NCBI RefSeq assembly: GCF_036898095.1
Contig: NC_090729.1
Location: 74,493,519 to 74,557,518, forward strand
Reading direction: 5' to 3'
Origin: Palaemon carinicauda
Taxonomy: Eukaryota > Arthropoda > Malacostraca > Decapoda > Palaemonidae
DNA length: 64,000 bases
The first letter of the stretch is position 1. Each line of letters starts with the position of its first letter. The translations under genes and the position numbers were made by a program. Positions 43,077 to 54,012 of the stretch are shown here, in pieces. The notes beneath the pieces are model-generated. The model saw only the letters and a program-made list of their open reading frames with translations. It did not search any database and was not told the origin of the DNA.

Positions 43077-43600
43077 CACCTCAAGCTCCATGATGGACAA
43101 GTAGGAGAGGGTTGAGGGTAAAGGTTACCCAGGATTAGTCTGAATGAATGATTAAGAATGACTGGCTCCTTCTTTTCTTCATCTTCCCCTCTCTTAGGGA
43201 ATCAGCACCCACGGTCGTCTGCAAAGCTGACCTCGACTACCTGCAGGTAAACCATTGTTGCTTTATGTAACCTGTTATTGTTCCAATACAGTACTTGTTG
43301 CATCTTCATACCCTAACAAGTGGGGTATTGTGTATGTCTTGGTAACCTCTTAAGATTCCTATGACTCAGAAGAAATCTAACCTAGACAGTCACATTGCTA
43401 GTATCACAAGCACACAGCTTGTGTAGGCTGCGGACTATGCTTAGCACGGTTTTAGCGAGGCGTAGGGTTTCCACAAATTACTGTACAGGTATGTACAAAA
43501 CACATATAGTAAAGGGAAAAACCCTGGGTCAAAGCCAAAAGCCAATTGGAAAGAACATCCACCTTCGTAATGGGTTAAGTCATCCCCTATAAATACTGTT
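43077..43600 (+). other. 3' UTR of copy G
   Basis: Non-coding stretch between the YR end and the terminal repeats. No independent gene seen. Confidence 0.65.
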
Positions 43601-43609
43601 AGTTTGTAT

Positions 43610-43995
43610 TTAGTGAAGGAAGAAATGACAAATTTTGAAGTAATTTGTAATTTTCCTATCGATACAAACCTGTAGTTATTTATACAGATTGGCTCGCCAG
43701 CACCAGTCCCCCTTGAAGTCCTACCTCCCAGCAAAGTGGGTTCTCAACCCAGGTGTGTGAGTGAGCAGGGTAGCTACTACACCCCCCCCCCTCCGCTTCC
43801 TAGCATGGGTGATAGCACCTCCCCGCTCCCCCTTCCGCTAACTAGGGGGTGGGGGGAGGAGGGGTTAACCCTCGTTATAAATCTAATGGCTCAATTTTCA
43901 GCTTCGCCAAAAATAACATCCCGTATAAATAGCTACAGGTGTGTATCATTACGAAAAATACAAGTTACTTCCAAATTTCTCATAATTTGATAAAA
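43610..43995 (+). repeat. Terminal inverted-repeat unit of copy G
   Basis: GATACAAACCTGTAGTTATT (about 43660) and ATAAATAGCTACAGGTGTGT (about 43925) are inverted to each other, with further inverted similarity outwards (ATGACAAATTTTGAAG and CTTCCAAATTTCTCAT). The outer motif equals the split left ITR at 5721-5766/13121-13165. The exact outer edge is uncertain and lies at about 43990-44040. Confidence 0.65.
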
Positions 43996-44216
43996 CAATC
44001 TGAAGATGTCAAGAGTAATTTTTGTTTGTATTTAATTTTGTAGGATTATATATTACAAATGCCGCTTTCACCATGTATGACCCCAAAACAAATAGGCTAT
44101 TGTAATTTAATTAATTACATTCCCTTTATAAGGAATGAAGTACTAAGTTCTGCCTTTGTAAAATATTTTCATTTTGATATGTTGAAATTGTTAATTGTTT
44201 GTTTGCATAATTTCAG

Positions 44217-44347
44217 ATGACATTGTTGCTCCAGAAGTGTTAGTCCAGTCTTTGTCAGAGTTGGTTGTTAAACCCAGAGTCAAAACTGCTGTTTTCTTTG
44301 AAATTTCTTCTGCTCAGTCCAAGTCCAATCAAGGAGAAAAATATGTG
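44217..44347 (+). other. Candidate host coding exon (131 bp)
   Basis: A pyrimidine-rich tract ending TTTCAG precedes 44217, and GTAATA follows 44347. The 43 complete codons between are open, with a non-repetitive, protein-like composition (DIVAPEVLVQSLSELVVKPR, then TAVFFEISSAQSKSNQGEKY). The phase is 1 at the start and 0 at the end. I do not recognise the protein. It lies in the only stretch (43996-44455) not assigned to a mobile element. It could also be an unrecognised transposon fragment. Confidence 0.35.
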
Positions 44348-44454
44348 GTAATACATTTTTTATGATTTTCTTTAATGGTGTAATGAATTAGAATTTGTCC
44401 ATTTCACAAACTTTTCAATAATAGATGAACTGTGGTGTAGATATTAAAAATTTT

Positions 44455-45549
44455 TGTTCTGGCGCAAGATACAAACCTTCCACTCTTTACCACGGAGTAT
44501 TTATATTGGCAAACCTGAAACCAACCGAAAAGCTATTTGTCTGGGTGTAATTACCCACCACTAGTTAGCAAGGGAGGAGCGGGGTAGGTCAGCCCACCAG
44601 CTCACACCAGCACTAGAGACTAACTCACTTTTTAATTCAGCTCAGTAGAGTGAAGACGTAGTCTTTTCTCTTCTGCCAAACCTTTTAACTGGTTTTACGA
44701 TGTAAAGCAACTGGCCTAAAGTTTAATGTAAAGTCCATTTTCTTTCAGTGCTACCTTCCTTGGGGGTCACAGGTTCCCCATACAAGGCAAGGTAGCAAGA
44801 GGTCTTTGGCCTCGACTTTTGCTGCTCACCCAACGTTCACTCTGATTTGACAGATGGGCATGATCAGTTGCTGACAAGAACTCCTCGGAGTGCCTTGTCA
44901 GTTAACCCCTACAGGGTGAACCAAGAAACGAGCTTCGGCTACATTTCACAGGCAACACTCGATGTCGACCTTTAACTTGAGCTTAACTCGTTGATGGGAA
45001 GCAAAGAGTACTGCCCAGAAGTTCTCCTCCAGGTGTTGGATAATTTTCACTTTTGAGGGAGAGTTAACCTCCACCACGTGTTGAGGAACTTTCCCTTCCA
45101 AGGGAGAGTTCCTCCACCAGCCACTGTCCAACAATCTCCTTGCTTGAGGGAAGAATTGCAGACAGCGGTGACAGAGGTTGGTCGCCTTTCCCGTCCGCAG
45201 GAGAGAATGCCTTTATCTGTGTGGTTTCCCCTTCGGGGAATCCCTCCGGCGGGAATTGGATTCATCCATGCTCTGTCCTTGCTTTTTGGAGCTTGTCAAA
45301 GAATGAGTCGGGTGATTGCTTACAATTCATACTCTTTGCTGCCATACCCTCAAGGTACAAAAAAAGTCTTGTTGCAACTTCCTTCTGGTATCTTTATAGC
45401 AGATAGTGAAGCGACTGTCTCCTCTCCCATTGACGAGTCTAAAAAAAACTGGTCTTTAAGTCCAGCACAGCCATTTTTGTTCCCTTCTGAGGGGATGGCA
45501 TGAGGCTACTCACCACACCTTTTTTGGGGGTAGGATGAGCAGGAGTACT
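44455..45549 (+). mobile_element. DIRS-like 5' fragment, gamma-related
   Basis: Begins with a terminal-repeat-like sequence (GATACAAACCTTCCACTC, ACGGAGTATTTATA) resembling the gamma ends, then a leader-like region with short frames (44946-45503). It is interrupted at 45549 by copy E; the sequence after E (from 56758) may continue it. No gag domain can be named with confidence. Confidence 0.4.
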
Positions 45550-45990
45550 AAACGGATTTTGAGCGAAGCGAAAAATCTATTTTTGGGTGAGATAGCCATG
45601 TTGTCCTGATGGAAGGTTCCTTTAAGTAGCTTCCTAGGGTATATTTGACTACAGTGATATTCCCAGAGAATTCAACTTAAGGTCTCCAGAATTCTAACTC
45701 CTGGCACGAATATCCTTAAAGTTTCCCTTAAGGATATCGCAAAATATCAGGGGACGTATTCTTGACACGCCACATAGCAATCTGCACCCCGCACAGCGTT
45801 TACGCTTCGAGGGGGAAAAGTGGCAAAATAAGAGAGGAGCCGTTAATAAGGTTCCCCTCCTCCGTTACTGTTTGAGTGCTCAGATGGTGCCGCCATCGCC
45901 GCCATCTTTATTCCTTGTAGCGTTGAGCCGGTGCTACAGATACAGTTATTGGGAGGGATCCTGCCAAGGCCTTTCAAAGAAAGGAGGGCG
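45550..45990 (-). repeat. Right ITR of copy E
   Basis: AACGGATTTTGAGCGAAGCG at the outer edge; inverse of 56400-56757. Confidence 0.88.
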
Positions 45991-46089
45991 GGTCCATTAG
46001 GACGACAGGGCTATCTCACCCAAAAATAGATTTTTCCCTTCGCTCAAAATCTGTTTTTTGGGCTCAGGCCATGTCATCCTGATGGAAGT
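45991..46089 (-). repeat. Internal complementary region, copy E
   Basis: Beta ICR in the opposite orientation: right-end complement (CTATCTCACCCAAAAATAG to AAAATCTGTTTT) joined to left-end complement (TTGGGCTCAGGCCATG). Confidence 0.87.
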
Positions 46090-46967
46090 TTACCAGAGTA
46101 TTAATGTATCCGTGGATTTTCCAATCGTGCCTTAACCTCAAGACAATATTTCCTTGGTCATTTAGACCTTAGAGACCTATGACGTTACCGTTATACGTCA
46201 TTGCTTCTAATCACGAACTATGTTAATGCTTCCTGCCCCCTACAGGGAAGAGTCATCCTAGACTCGGGAAAAAGTCTCAAAGTTTGCATATTTCATATGA
46301 CCAACCTAGCAACCAAAGGGGCATACAGGTCTCACTGTATGCCTTTTGCCAAAGTTTGTATTTTCAAAGCGAACCCAGGTTCACATAAGCCACCATAGCA
46401 TTTAAAGTATATCAGCTCAGCTATATACCACAACGGATAAGTTTATATCCGTATTGAAACAAGGTAAGCATGGGCAGAAAAAGTTTGTATACATGCAGGA
46501 ACAAAGTTGTTCAACGTTATTATGCAGAATGATAAGGAATAAAAAAGTAATGCTCATACATAACTTTATTTATATATGTTTGGGGCGAAATAAGACGTAA
46601 AAAACAATCAGACATTTATTCAGCATACATTTCATAATAACATAAAAAATGCAAGCGAATAAGCTTTTGTAAACATAGAAAATAGACTAGATCAGAAATA
46701 CTTATTTTATTTTGAAAACAAAAGTTCATGCCACTCAATTGAAAATTCAATAATTTTCTAATACTTCTCTGAGAAAGTCTGTCTATTTACACTTGTGTAA
46801 AAAAACACACGGCACTAGTGTTAAGTCTATGTTTCTTCACCTTTAGACACTGGAACAGTCCATAATGTCACCTTGATGACATTTCACTTACCATGTTGCA
46901 CAGTAATGTGCCAACATGTACACCCTATAGAATTATCGTCCCAATTAATTCACTGTTCCTCGCAGCA
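46090..46967 (-). other. 3' UTR of copy E
   Basis: Non-coding; related to the UTRs of D and F. No gene seen. Confidence 0.75.
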
Positions 46968-47424
46968 CTAAGCAACAGGTTTTAGTACACTACCTGCCGC
47001 CACCACATATCTCTTTAATTCTTGCACTTGCTTCGCGTAGTGCTTGAAAAATACTCGGGATGACTTCCATCCAGTATACGAGCGAAGACGGTCGAAATCC
47101 AAGTGCTGGAAAAAATTTAATGACAAAGCAATTTTTCTAGGATCATGACCTGCGGGTGTACTGTCAGGATCCGCTTTGCAAATGAAGTAGGTGATCTTCG
47201 CCCTTAGTTGTTTCAGGGGTAAATTTGAGCCTGATGTTTCTCCTTTAAAGAGCTGTCCTCCCCTGAAGTGTGAAGTTCTACGAAGATAGACCTTTGCACA
47301 TTCTACTGGACACAGCGAGACATCTTCCTTCAGAGGGCAGATTCTTAGTGAGTAGCTCGTTCTTGGCAAGAAACGTTGGGTCAGGGAAGAGATTCAATTC
47401 TCCCATTTCAGTAAACTGTAGATC
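46968..47424 (-). pseudogene. Tyrosine recombinase of copy E, C-terminal part
   Basis: Open frame 47369-46968 on the minus strand with ICPLKEDVSLCPVECAKVYL, the H-x-x-R box (AGHDPRKIALSLNFF) and the nucleophile region (SSRVFFKHYAKQVQEL). The catalytic His, Arg and Tyr are present, but the gene is split by the LINE immediately upstream. Confidence 0.85.
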
Positions 47425-49675
47425 CTGTTGTCCCTTTCAATGAGAATCTAGTCAACACAATTGATAGGCGTATCCCTTCTCATGTGCTAAGGTACCGAGT
47501 GAAGGACAAACCGTGGTTCAATGATGATTGTAGACGTGCTTATTTAGAGAAGCACGAGGCCTATCACTTTTGGAAGGGTAACAGATCAGATATGACCTGG
47601 AACAACTATACTCAGCTTCGAGCTTTTGCTCAGAGAGTTTATGCCTCAACTGAAAAGGAGTACAATTTAACCATAAAAGAAACCCTTTCTGGTACAACTC
47701 AGGAACATAAATGGTGGTCTACCCTTAAATCTGCACTCTTTGGTGTAGATGCAACAGTTCCTCCTTTACTTAAACCAGATGGCTCAGTCACTCACTGTCC
47801 AAAGGAAAAGGCAACCCTTTTGGCTGATGTTTTTGACAGTAAACAGAGTAATGAAAAACTTGAAATTCCTCATTCCTGTTTTCCTGAGGCTAAACTAACT
47901 AGTTTAGCTTTTTGATCTCGTGAGATTAAAGCTCTGTTGATGGACCTTGATGCTTATGGAGGTGTAAATCCAAATGGTATTTTTCCATTGTTTTTTATAA
48001 AGACAGCAGATTTCTTAGCTCCAAAGTTATCTGTTATTTTGCGCAAGTTAGCAAGAAGAGGAGCTTTTAGCACTTGTTGGAGAATTGGTAATGTTACTCC
48101 TCTATGTAAATGTGTTAGTGGTAGCTCAAGTCCCACTGATTACCGCCCAATTTCCATAACTCATATTATCTAAAGTTTTTGAACGTCTTCTGGCAAAAAG
48201 TCTTAATAGGTTTGCTGAAGGTAATCATCTACTCCTAGTTTGCAATTTGGGTTTCGTAAAGGCCTTGGAGCATGTGATGCCCTTCTTACAATCTCCAATG
48301 CTGTAAAGAAATCCCTTGATTGTGGTCAGGAAGTTCGTATGATTGGCCTTGATTTTAGTGCTGCCTTTGACCGTGTTAATCATGAGGCCCTTGTTTTCAA
48401 ACTGGAACAGTTGGGAGTGGGTGGGTCATCTCTTAGCATTATTATTGATTTTTTAAGTAATAGATCTCAAAGAGTTGTTGTTGATGGGCACCATAGTGAG
48501 TATAGGAATGTGATATCCGGTGTTCCACAGGGTAGTGTTCTTGGCCCATTACTTTTCATACTATATACACATGACATGTGGTTTGGCCCAGAAAACAAGC
48601 TTGTTGCATATGCAGATGATGCTACTCTCTTTGCATCAATTCCATCCCCTGAATGTAGATCTGGGGATTGTGAATCCCTTAATAGAGATTTAGCTAAAAT
48701 TAGTGCATGGTGCAAATTATGGGGTATGAAGTTGAATCCTAACAAAACTCAAAGTATGATTGTAAGTAGGTCAAGGACGGTGGCTCCTCAACATTCGGAT
48801 CTCAGTATTGATAATATTTCTTTAAATTTGTATGACTCTTTTAAATTTTAGGTGTGAGACTCGACAGAAAATTTACTTTTGAGAAACACATTAGGTCTGT
48901 GTCTTCTTCAATTGCACAAAAAATTGGCTTATTGAGAAAGTCTTCCAAGATTTTCGGTGATCAATCTATTCTGAAGAAGTGTTTTAATTCTTTCATTCTA
49001 CCTTGTTTTGAGTATTGTTCTCCTGTCTGGTGTTCAGCTGCTGATTCTCATCTTAATTTGTTGGACAGAAACTTACAGTCTATTAAATTTCTTATTCCTG
49101 ATCTAGATATTAATCTTTTGCACCGTCGTTCAATTAGTTCATTATGCATGCTGCATAAGATTTTTCATAATTCTGACCATCCTTTACATTCAGATCTCCC
49201 TGGACAATTCTATCCTGTTCGTAATACTAGGCAGGCAGTTAATTCTAATAGCCAGGCCTTCTCCATCAATTCTAATAGCCAGGCCCCCTCCATCATGAGG
49301 CTCAATACTACACAGTATTCTAGCAGTTTTATTCCAGCTGTTACTAAGTTGTGGAAGGATCTTCCTAATCGGGTAGTTGAATCAGTAGAACTTCAAAAGT
49401 TCAAAGTAGGAGCAAATGTTTTTATGTTGACCAGGCTGACATGAGTCTTTCTATTGTTTATATATGACATATCTGTTTTTGACATTGTTGATAGTTTATA
49501 CAGTATAGAACATATCTGTTTTGATGCTGTTACTGTTTTTAGAATGATATAATGTTAATTTATTCTCATCATTTATTTATTTCCTTATTTCCTTTCTTCA
49601 CTGGGCTATTTTTCTCTGTTGGAGCCCTTGGGCTTATAGCATCTTGCTCTTCCAACTAGGGTTGTAGCTTGGCTA

Positions 49676-49722
<47 letters not shown>

Positions 49723-49723
49723 G
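47425..49723 (+). mobile_element. CR1-group-like LINE with (TAA)n tail, 5'-truncated
   Basis: Inserted in the YR gene of copy E. Starts within ORF2 (after 47425), has ORF2 fragments to 49444, and a 3' UTR ending in GGTTGTAGCTTGGCTAG followed by TAA repeats (about 49676-49722). The target duplication is short or absent (possibly CTG). Distinct from the LINE at 28494 in both RT sequence and tail. Confidence 0.83.
47484..49444 (+). pseudogene. LINE ORF2 (reverse transcriptase), frameshifted
   Basis: Frame 47484-47915 (linker region, KPWFNDDCRRAYLEKHEAYH) ends with a stop. Then 47937-48173 (NPNGIFPLFFIKTADFLAPK, TDYRPISITHII), a damaged patch with several stops (48174-48235), and 48240-48851 with the RT core (LQFGFRKGLGACDALL, IGLDFSAAFDRVNHEAL, GVPQGSVLGPLLFILYTHDM, VAYADDATLFA). 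After one more stop, 48854-49444 gives the C-terminal part. The endonuclease is missing by truncation. A direct repeat (NSNSQA, about 49235-49290) is present near the end. Confidence 0.85.
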
Positions 49724-50330
49724 AGAAAGGGCCACTATTTCACTATCTCTAGCCTCTGAGGCTAGGGCAAACAAGAATATAACTTTTTGAGTCAAATCTT
49801 TCAGAGAGCAATTCTCGTTGTCCAATATCGAGGCAAAGTGTAGTACCTTATCCAAGGACCATGAAATGGGCTTTGGAGGAGCTGCAGGCCTAAGCCTAGC
49901 GTAGGCCTTGGGGATCTTGTTAAAGATTTCATTAGAAAAGTCTACTAGGAAGGCGTAGAGCAAGGGTCTAGTCAAGGCAGATTTACACGTAGTTATCGTG
50001 TTGGCTGCTAAACCTTGTTCATGAAGATGAATAAAGAAGGATAAACAGAAATCTGTTGAGATTTCTTTTGGTTTTCTTGCCTTGACAGAAGCAACCCACT
50101 TCTTCCAAGATGACTCATATTGCCTTGGTAGATTTAGACTTATATTCCTCTAAGAAGTCTATACTTTCTTTCGAGATTCCAAACCTTTTCCTTACTGGTA
50201 AGGAGAGAAAATCATGAGATGAAGATCTTGGGTTTTCTGTGATGAAGCGAAGACAGTCGACTTCTGTACTTATTGAGTCAGAACTGGGTCCGGCAGAGGA
50301 ATCAGCCTCGGCTGCAATTCCAATACTAGA
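49724..50330 (-). pseudogene. Tyrosine recombinase of copy E, N-terminal part
   Basis: The frame starting within pol (50783-50115) gives EVDCLRFITENPRSSSHDFL and KRFGISKESIDFLEEY. A frameshift near 50125 leads to frame 49975-49673, which includes EIFNKIPKAYARLRPAAPPK and the first Arg box (LASEARDSEIVALS). The LINE follows directly. Confidence 0.83.
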
Positions 50331-51990
50331 GGGAACCAGTTGCTCTTGGGCCACTTGTGAGCCCCTAGGGCTGCTGTTCCTTGAAAAGATCTCAACTTGT
50401 TGAGGACCTTCAGCAGCAGGTTGGTTGGAGGGAACAGATAAATCCTGGTCCACCTGTTCCAGTCGAGGGACATGGTGTCCACTGCTTCCGCTAGAGGGTC
50501 CTCGTATAGGGCCACATACCGAGAAAGTTTCTCGTTGTCGCTCGTCGTGAAGAGGTCGATCTGCAGTTCTGGGACTTGATGTAAGATGAAGGAGAATGAT
50601 CTTGTGTCTAGGGACCATTCTGACTCTATCGGTGTTAGTCTGGATAGAGCGTCCGCCGTCACATTGCGGAAACCTTGAAGGTGAACTGCTGATAAATGCC
50701 ATCTCTTCTTTTCCGCTAAGTGGAAGATGGCCAACATTACTTGGTTGAGTTGGGGTGATCTCGAGACTTGACGATTCAGGCATCTCATTATCATCTCGCT
50801 GTCCAGAATCAGTCTTATGTGGACTGAAGGGCGAGGGGACAATTTATTCAGTGTGAGGAAGACTGCCATGGCTTCCAAAATGTTGATGTGGAAGGTCTTG
50901 AATAGAGAGGACCAAGTTCCCTGGACTTTCCGTTGATGAGAGTGACCTCCCCATCCTTCCAATGATGCGTCCGTGTGGATGATGACCGAGGGTGGAGGCG
51001 GTTGCAGAGGCACTGACCTCTTCAAGTTCTTGGCCTCCGACCATGGCTTGAGAAGTGATCGTAGTCGGATCGGCATTGGTCTTATTAGATCTCTTTTAGC
51101 GTTTGATGCGTATCTTCTCCAGACTCCTGATGCATCTTTTAGCTGTGCTCTAAGCCCTGGGTCTGTCACTGATGCAAACTGAAGGGAGCCCAGCACTCTC
51201 TCCTGTTGGCGTCTTGAAATCCTGTCGGATTTTAGAAGTCTCTTGACAGATCCAGCTATCTCTCTCCTCTTCTTTAATGGAATGGAGAGACGATGTGACT
51301 GTAAGTCCCAAAATATGCCTAGCCATTGGAATTTCTGAGCTGGAGATAGTTGAGACTTTTTGGTGTTAATCTTGAATCCTAGATGTTCCAGGAACTGGAT
51401 CACTTTCTTGGATGCTTGCATGCATTTCGACTCGGATGCTGCCCACACCAGCCAATCGTCCAGATAGGATACCACCTGGACACCTTGTAGGCGTAGTTAT
51501 TGAACGACTGCATCTGCAAGCTTCGTGAAGATCCTTGGGGCTATGTTTAGTCTTAAGGGCATGGCTCTGAAAGCGTACTTTCTTTTTTGTAGCCTGAATC
51601 CTAGGTAGGAGGAGAGTTGGCGATTGATCGGAATATGCCAATAGGCATCTGCCATGTCTATGGAGATTGTGTATGCCCTTTTGGGCAATAGGGTCCTTAT
51701 GTGTTGAAGGGTCAGCATCCTGAACTTGTCGTTTTCTATGAACTTGTTGAGTGGCGACAAATCCAGAATGACTCTGAGTTTGTCTGAGTCCTTCTTGGGA
51801 ACACAAAACAGCCTTCCTTGGAACTTAATGGACTTTGCCCTCCTTATTACCCGTTTGCTCAAGAGTTCTTGGGTATATTCTTCCAGAAAGGGGGTGGAGT
51901 TTTGGAAGAAATGAGGAAATGATGGTGGAGCTGTCTTCCAGCTCCAACCCAGTCCGTTCTTGATTAGGCTGTGGGCCGATGGATCGAAGG
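50270..51990 (-). pseudogene. RT/RNase H/methyltransferase-like pol, copy E (one stop)
   Basis: RT motifs: SIKFQGRLFCVPKKDSDKLR, ISIDMADAYWHIPI, LNIAPRIFTKLADAVVQ, then TAA at about 51498, then in the same frame LRLQGVQVVSYLDDWLVWA. The frame continues open to 50270 through RNase H (IIHTDASLEGWGGHSH, HINILEAMAVFLTL, DSEMIMRC, NVTADALSR) and the methyltransferase-like segment (IDLFTTSDNEKLSR, RIYLFPPTNLLLKVL). Apart from that stop the catalytic core appears complete, which makes E pol better preserved than D pol. Confidence 0.87.
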
Positions 51991-52037
51991 TCCAGCGATT
52001 CCGGAATAGTCAGAGTCTTCCTCCTACTGGAAGCATC

Positions 52038-53995
52038 TCATTGCTTCTGGTGTCCGGAGGGCTTGCCTCCTTGACCGCGTCCTCCCCTACCCCCTCTTCC
52101 TCTTGAGGGACGTTTAGAGGAACCTCTACTTGACCTTCTACCTTTATAGCGAAAGGTAGTGGTCTGGTTGTCATAGGCGGGAGTGAAGGGTGGTGACTGA
52201 TTCACCACCTGCTGGGGTACCATCTGGTAGGTGGGTTGGGGCTGTGCCACCATCTTGGGCACCGAGGTCATGGGAAGTTGCTGCTGTTGTCTTGCGGGGC
52301 GAGAGGGCAACCATGGCCTCTTTGTCTTCCATTTTGGTTGGGGACCCTCATCCGGGGAAGACTTCCTTTTAGCCGACATACCCCACTTCTAGAGAAGATT
52401 CCTGTTCTCCGTGGCGGCCTTGTCGACTATCTCCTTGACCACTTCATTTGGGAAGAGGTCTTTCCCCCAGATATTGGAAGATATCAACTTCCTAGGTTCG
52501 TGTCTCACCGCAGCTGAGGCAAACACGAACTCCCTGCAAGGCCTTCTAGCCCTAACAAAGCCATAAAAGTCTTTAATCAGAGTTGCCAAATGTGTTTTGG
52601 CCAAGACCATGAACATGTCTGGGGACATATGTTCACTGGCCATCGCCTCCATAGTAATCTGGGGGGACAGAGAGGCAGCAAGCCTTTCCTTCGTCTCCTG
52701 CTCCCTACGCAGGAGTAAATCAGACAACTTGGGGAGGTTTTCGCTGAACTGACGTCCAGCGATATCTGCCTCCAACTTCCCGACTGAGAAGGTAAGCTGA
52801 ATATCTTTCCTTCCAGTCCTTGTGATCTGTAGGCAGGGCTAGGGAAAGAGGCCTACACTCCTCCAGTATAGGGCAAGGTTTCCCAGCTTCCACTGCCTTG
52901 ATCACCGCCTTGAACCCTTTCTCCGCAAAGGGAAAGGCCATTGTTGCTGGAGCAAGAAAGGAAGGGTGTTTCTTACTCAGGGCTGGCACCTTAGAATTAG
53001 TGAGGCCCCTGTCCTTCAGACTGCTGGCCAACAAAGCTTGAGCCTTTGTATGGTCAAGCACTATGACCTCCTTCGGCTCTGTCTCCTCTTTGGATACAGG
53101 TTCTGCATTTAGACGGACGAATCAGTCAGGGTAGGAATCAAAGCTGGGCCAGAACTCGATGTTCTTGATAAGGACAGCTCCCAGCATCTCCAAGATGAAG
53201 ATCTTCCCATTCGTGATGGGCATGTACTCAGCATGCCTCCATGGGTTCACCTCAGAACACGAGGGAAGATCCTTGACATTGAGTCTCTTATGAGACCCAC
53301 TGGACGCTGCAAGCTGATGAATCTCCTTCCTTAGCGCAGCTTCCCTCTCTTCCCTCCTCTTCTGGAACGTTTCCATCATGGCCATGATGGCAGACAGGGT
53401 CTTATCTGACATATCAGGTTAAGGAGCGGAGGACGCAGAGGGCACTGGTTCTGGGGCTGGAACCAACGAAATAGACACAGTTTCGATTTCATCCTCTTCC
53501 GTCTCTGGAGCCAACGTTGACTCCTCTTCCTGACCTTCAGCAAGAAGGTCCTTTTCGGTGTCTTCTGACACCTCTAACATCCTCTCGTCGTCTAGATGGA
53601 TGTCTTTCATCGCATCCGAGACATCCGTATCTACGGATATCTGGACACAAGGGATCTCAGGGATGAGGCTGTGGAATAACAGCATCTGCAGATGCTTTGG
53701 GGAATAGATAGGCCCTCATACGCTCGTTTGGGAGGTAAGGCCCCGTGGCATTTTTCTGGAAGCCACGAACCCATCTACGCTGCTTACTCTGAGCTGCATC
53801 CCTTGACTCCGTTGTCTTAGGATCTTTAAAGGCCTCACTAACTAAGGCTTTGCACACATTACATACATGGGGGTCCCAATATTTGAGAGGTCCCTTGGTG
53901 ATGGAACAATGGGAGTGTGTCCTACACTCCTCGTGGAGGCAGAAGTCCTTGCTGCGGACGTTGCAGAAGATGCCTCGGCACTTCACATGGTCCTC
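52038..53995 (-). pseudogene. gag-like protein, copy E
   Basis: Fragments in several frames: 53986-53657 (Cys/His cluster CRGIFCNV, HEECRTHSHCS, CNVCKAL), 53685-53419 (acidic part), 53412-53122 (TFQKRREEREAALRKEIH), 53061-52720, 52775-52389 and 52379-52038 (basic RG-rich tail SRGSSKRPSRGRGGRGG). At least four frameshifts and a stop near 53416. Exon start is set by the conserved acceptor at 53995/53996. Confidence 0.82.
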
Positions 53996-54012
53996 CTGTA
54001 AAGAGAGGAAAA
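53996..54012 (-). promoter_or_regulatory. Probable 3' splice site before gag, copy E
   Basis: In sense, TTTTCCTCTCTTTACAG then GAGGACCA. Counterpart of 18995-19009 in copy D; see there for the reasoning. Confidence 0.5.

Larger units (their letters stand above)
5721..43995 (+). mobile_element. DIRS-like family gamma, copy G, host of the nested cluster
   Basis: Discontinuous element with segments at 5721-5766, 13121-14403, 41813-43995. The left ITR is split by copy B: the sequence reads ATTTGTATTTTT before B and CCTAACTATACAAACC after it, and the same motif recurs uninterrupted near 43640. Coding parts are the RT C-terminal half, RNase H, methyltransferase-like segment and YR. The leader, gag and RT N-terminus are deleted at about 13185. 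Joining 14403 to 41813 restores protein similarity (DLYAFSWV followed by a Pro-rich turn and WHHTELFPDLLQLL), which shows that the MULE and copy D lie inside G. Confidence 0.75.
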
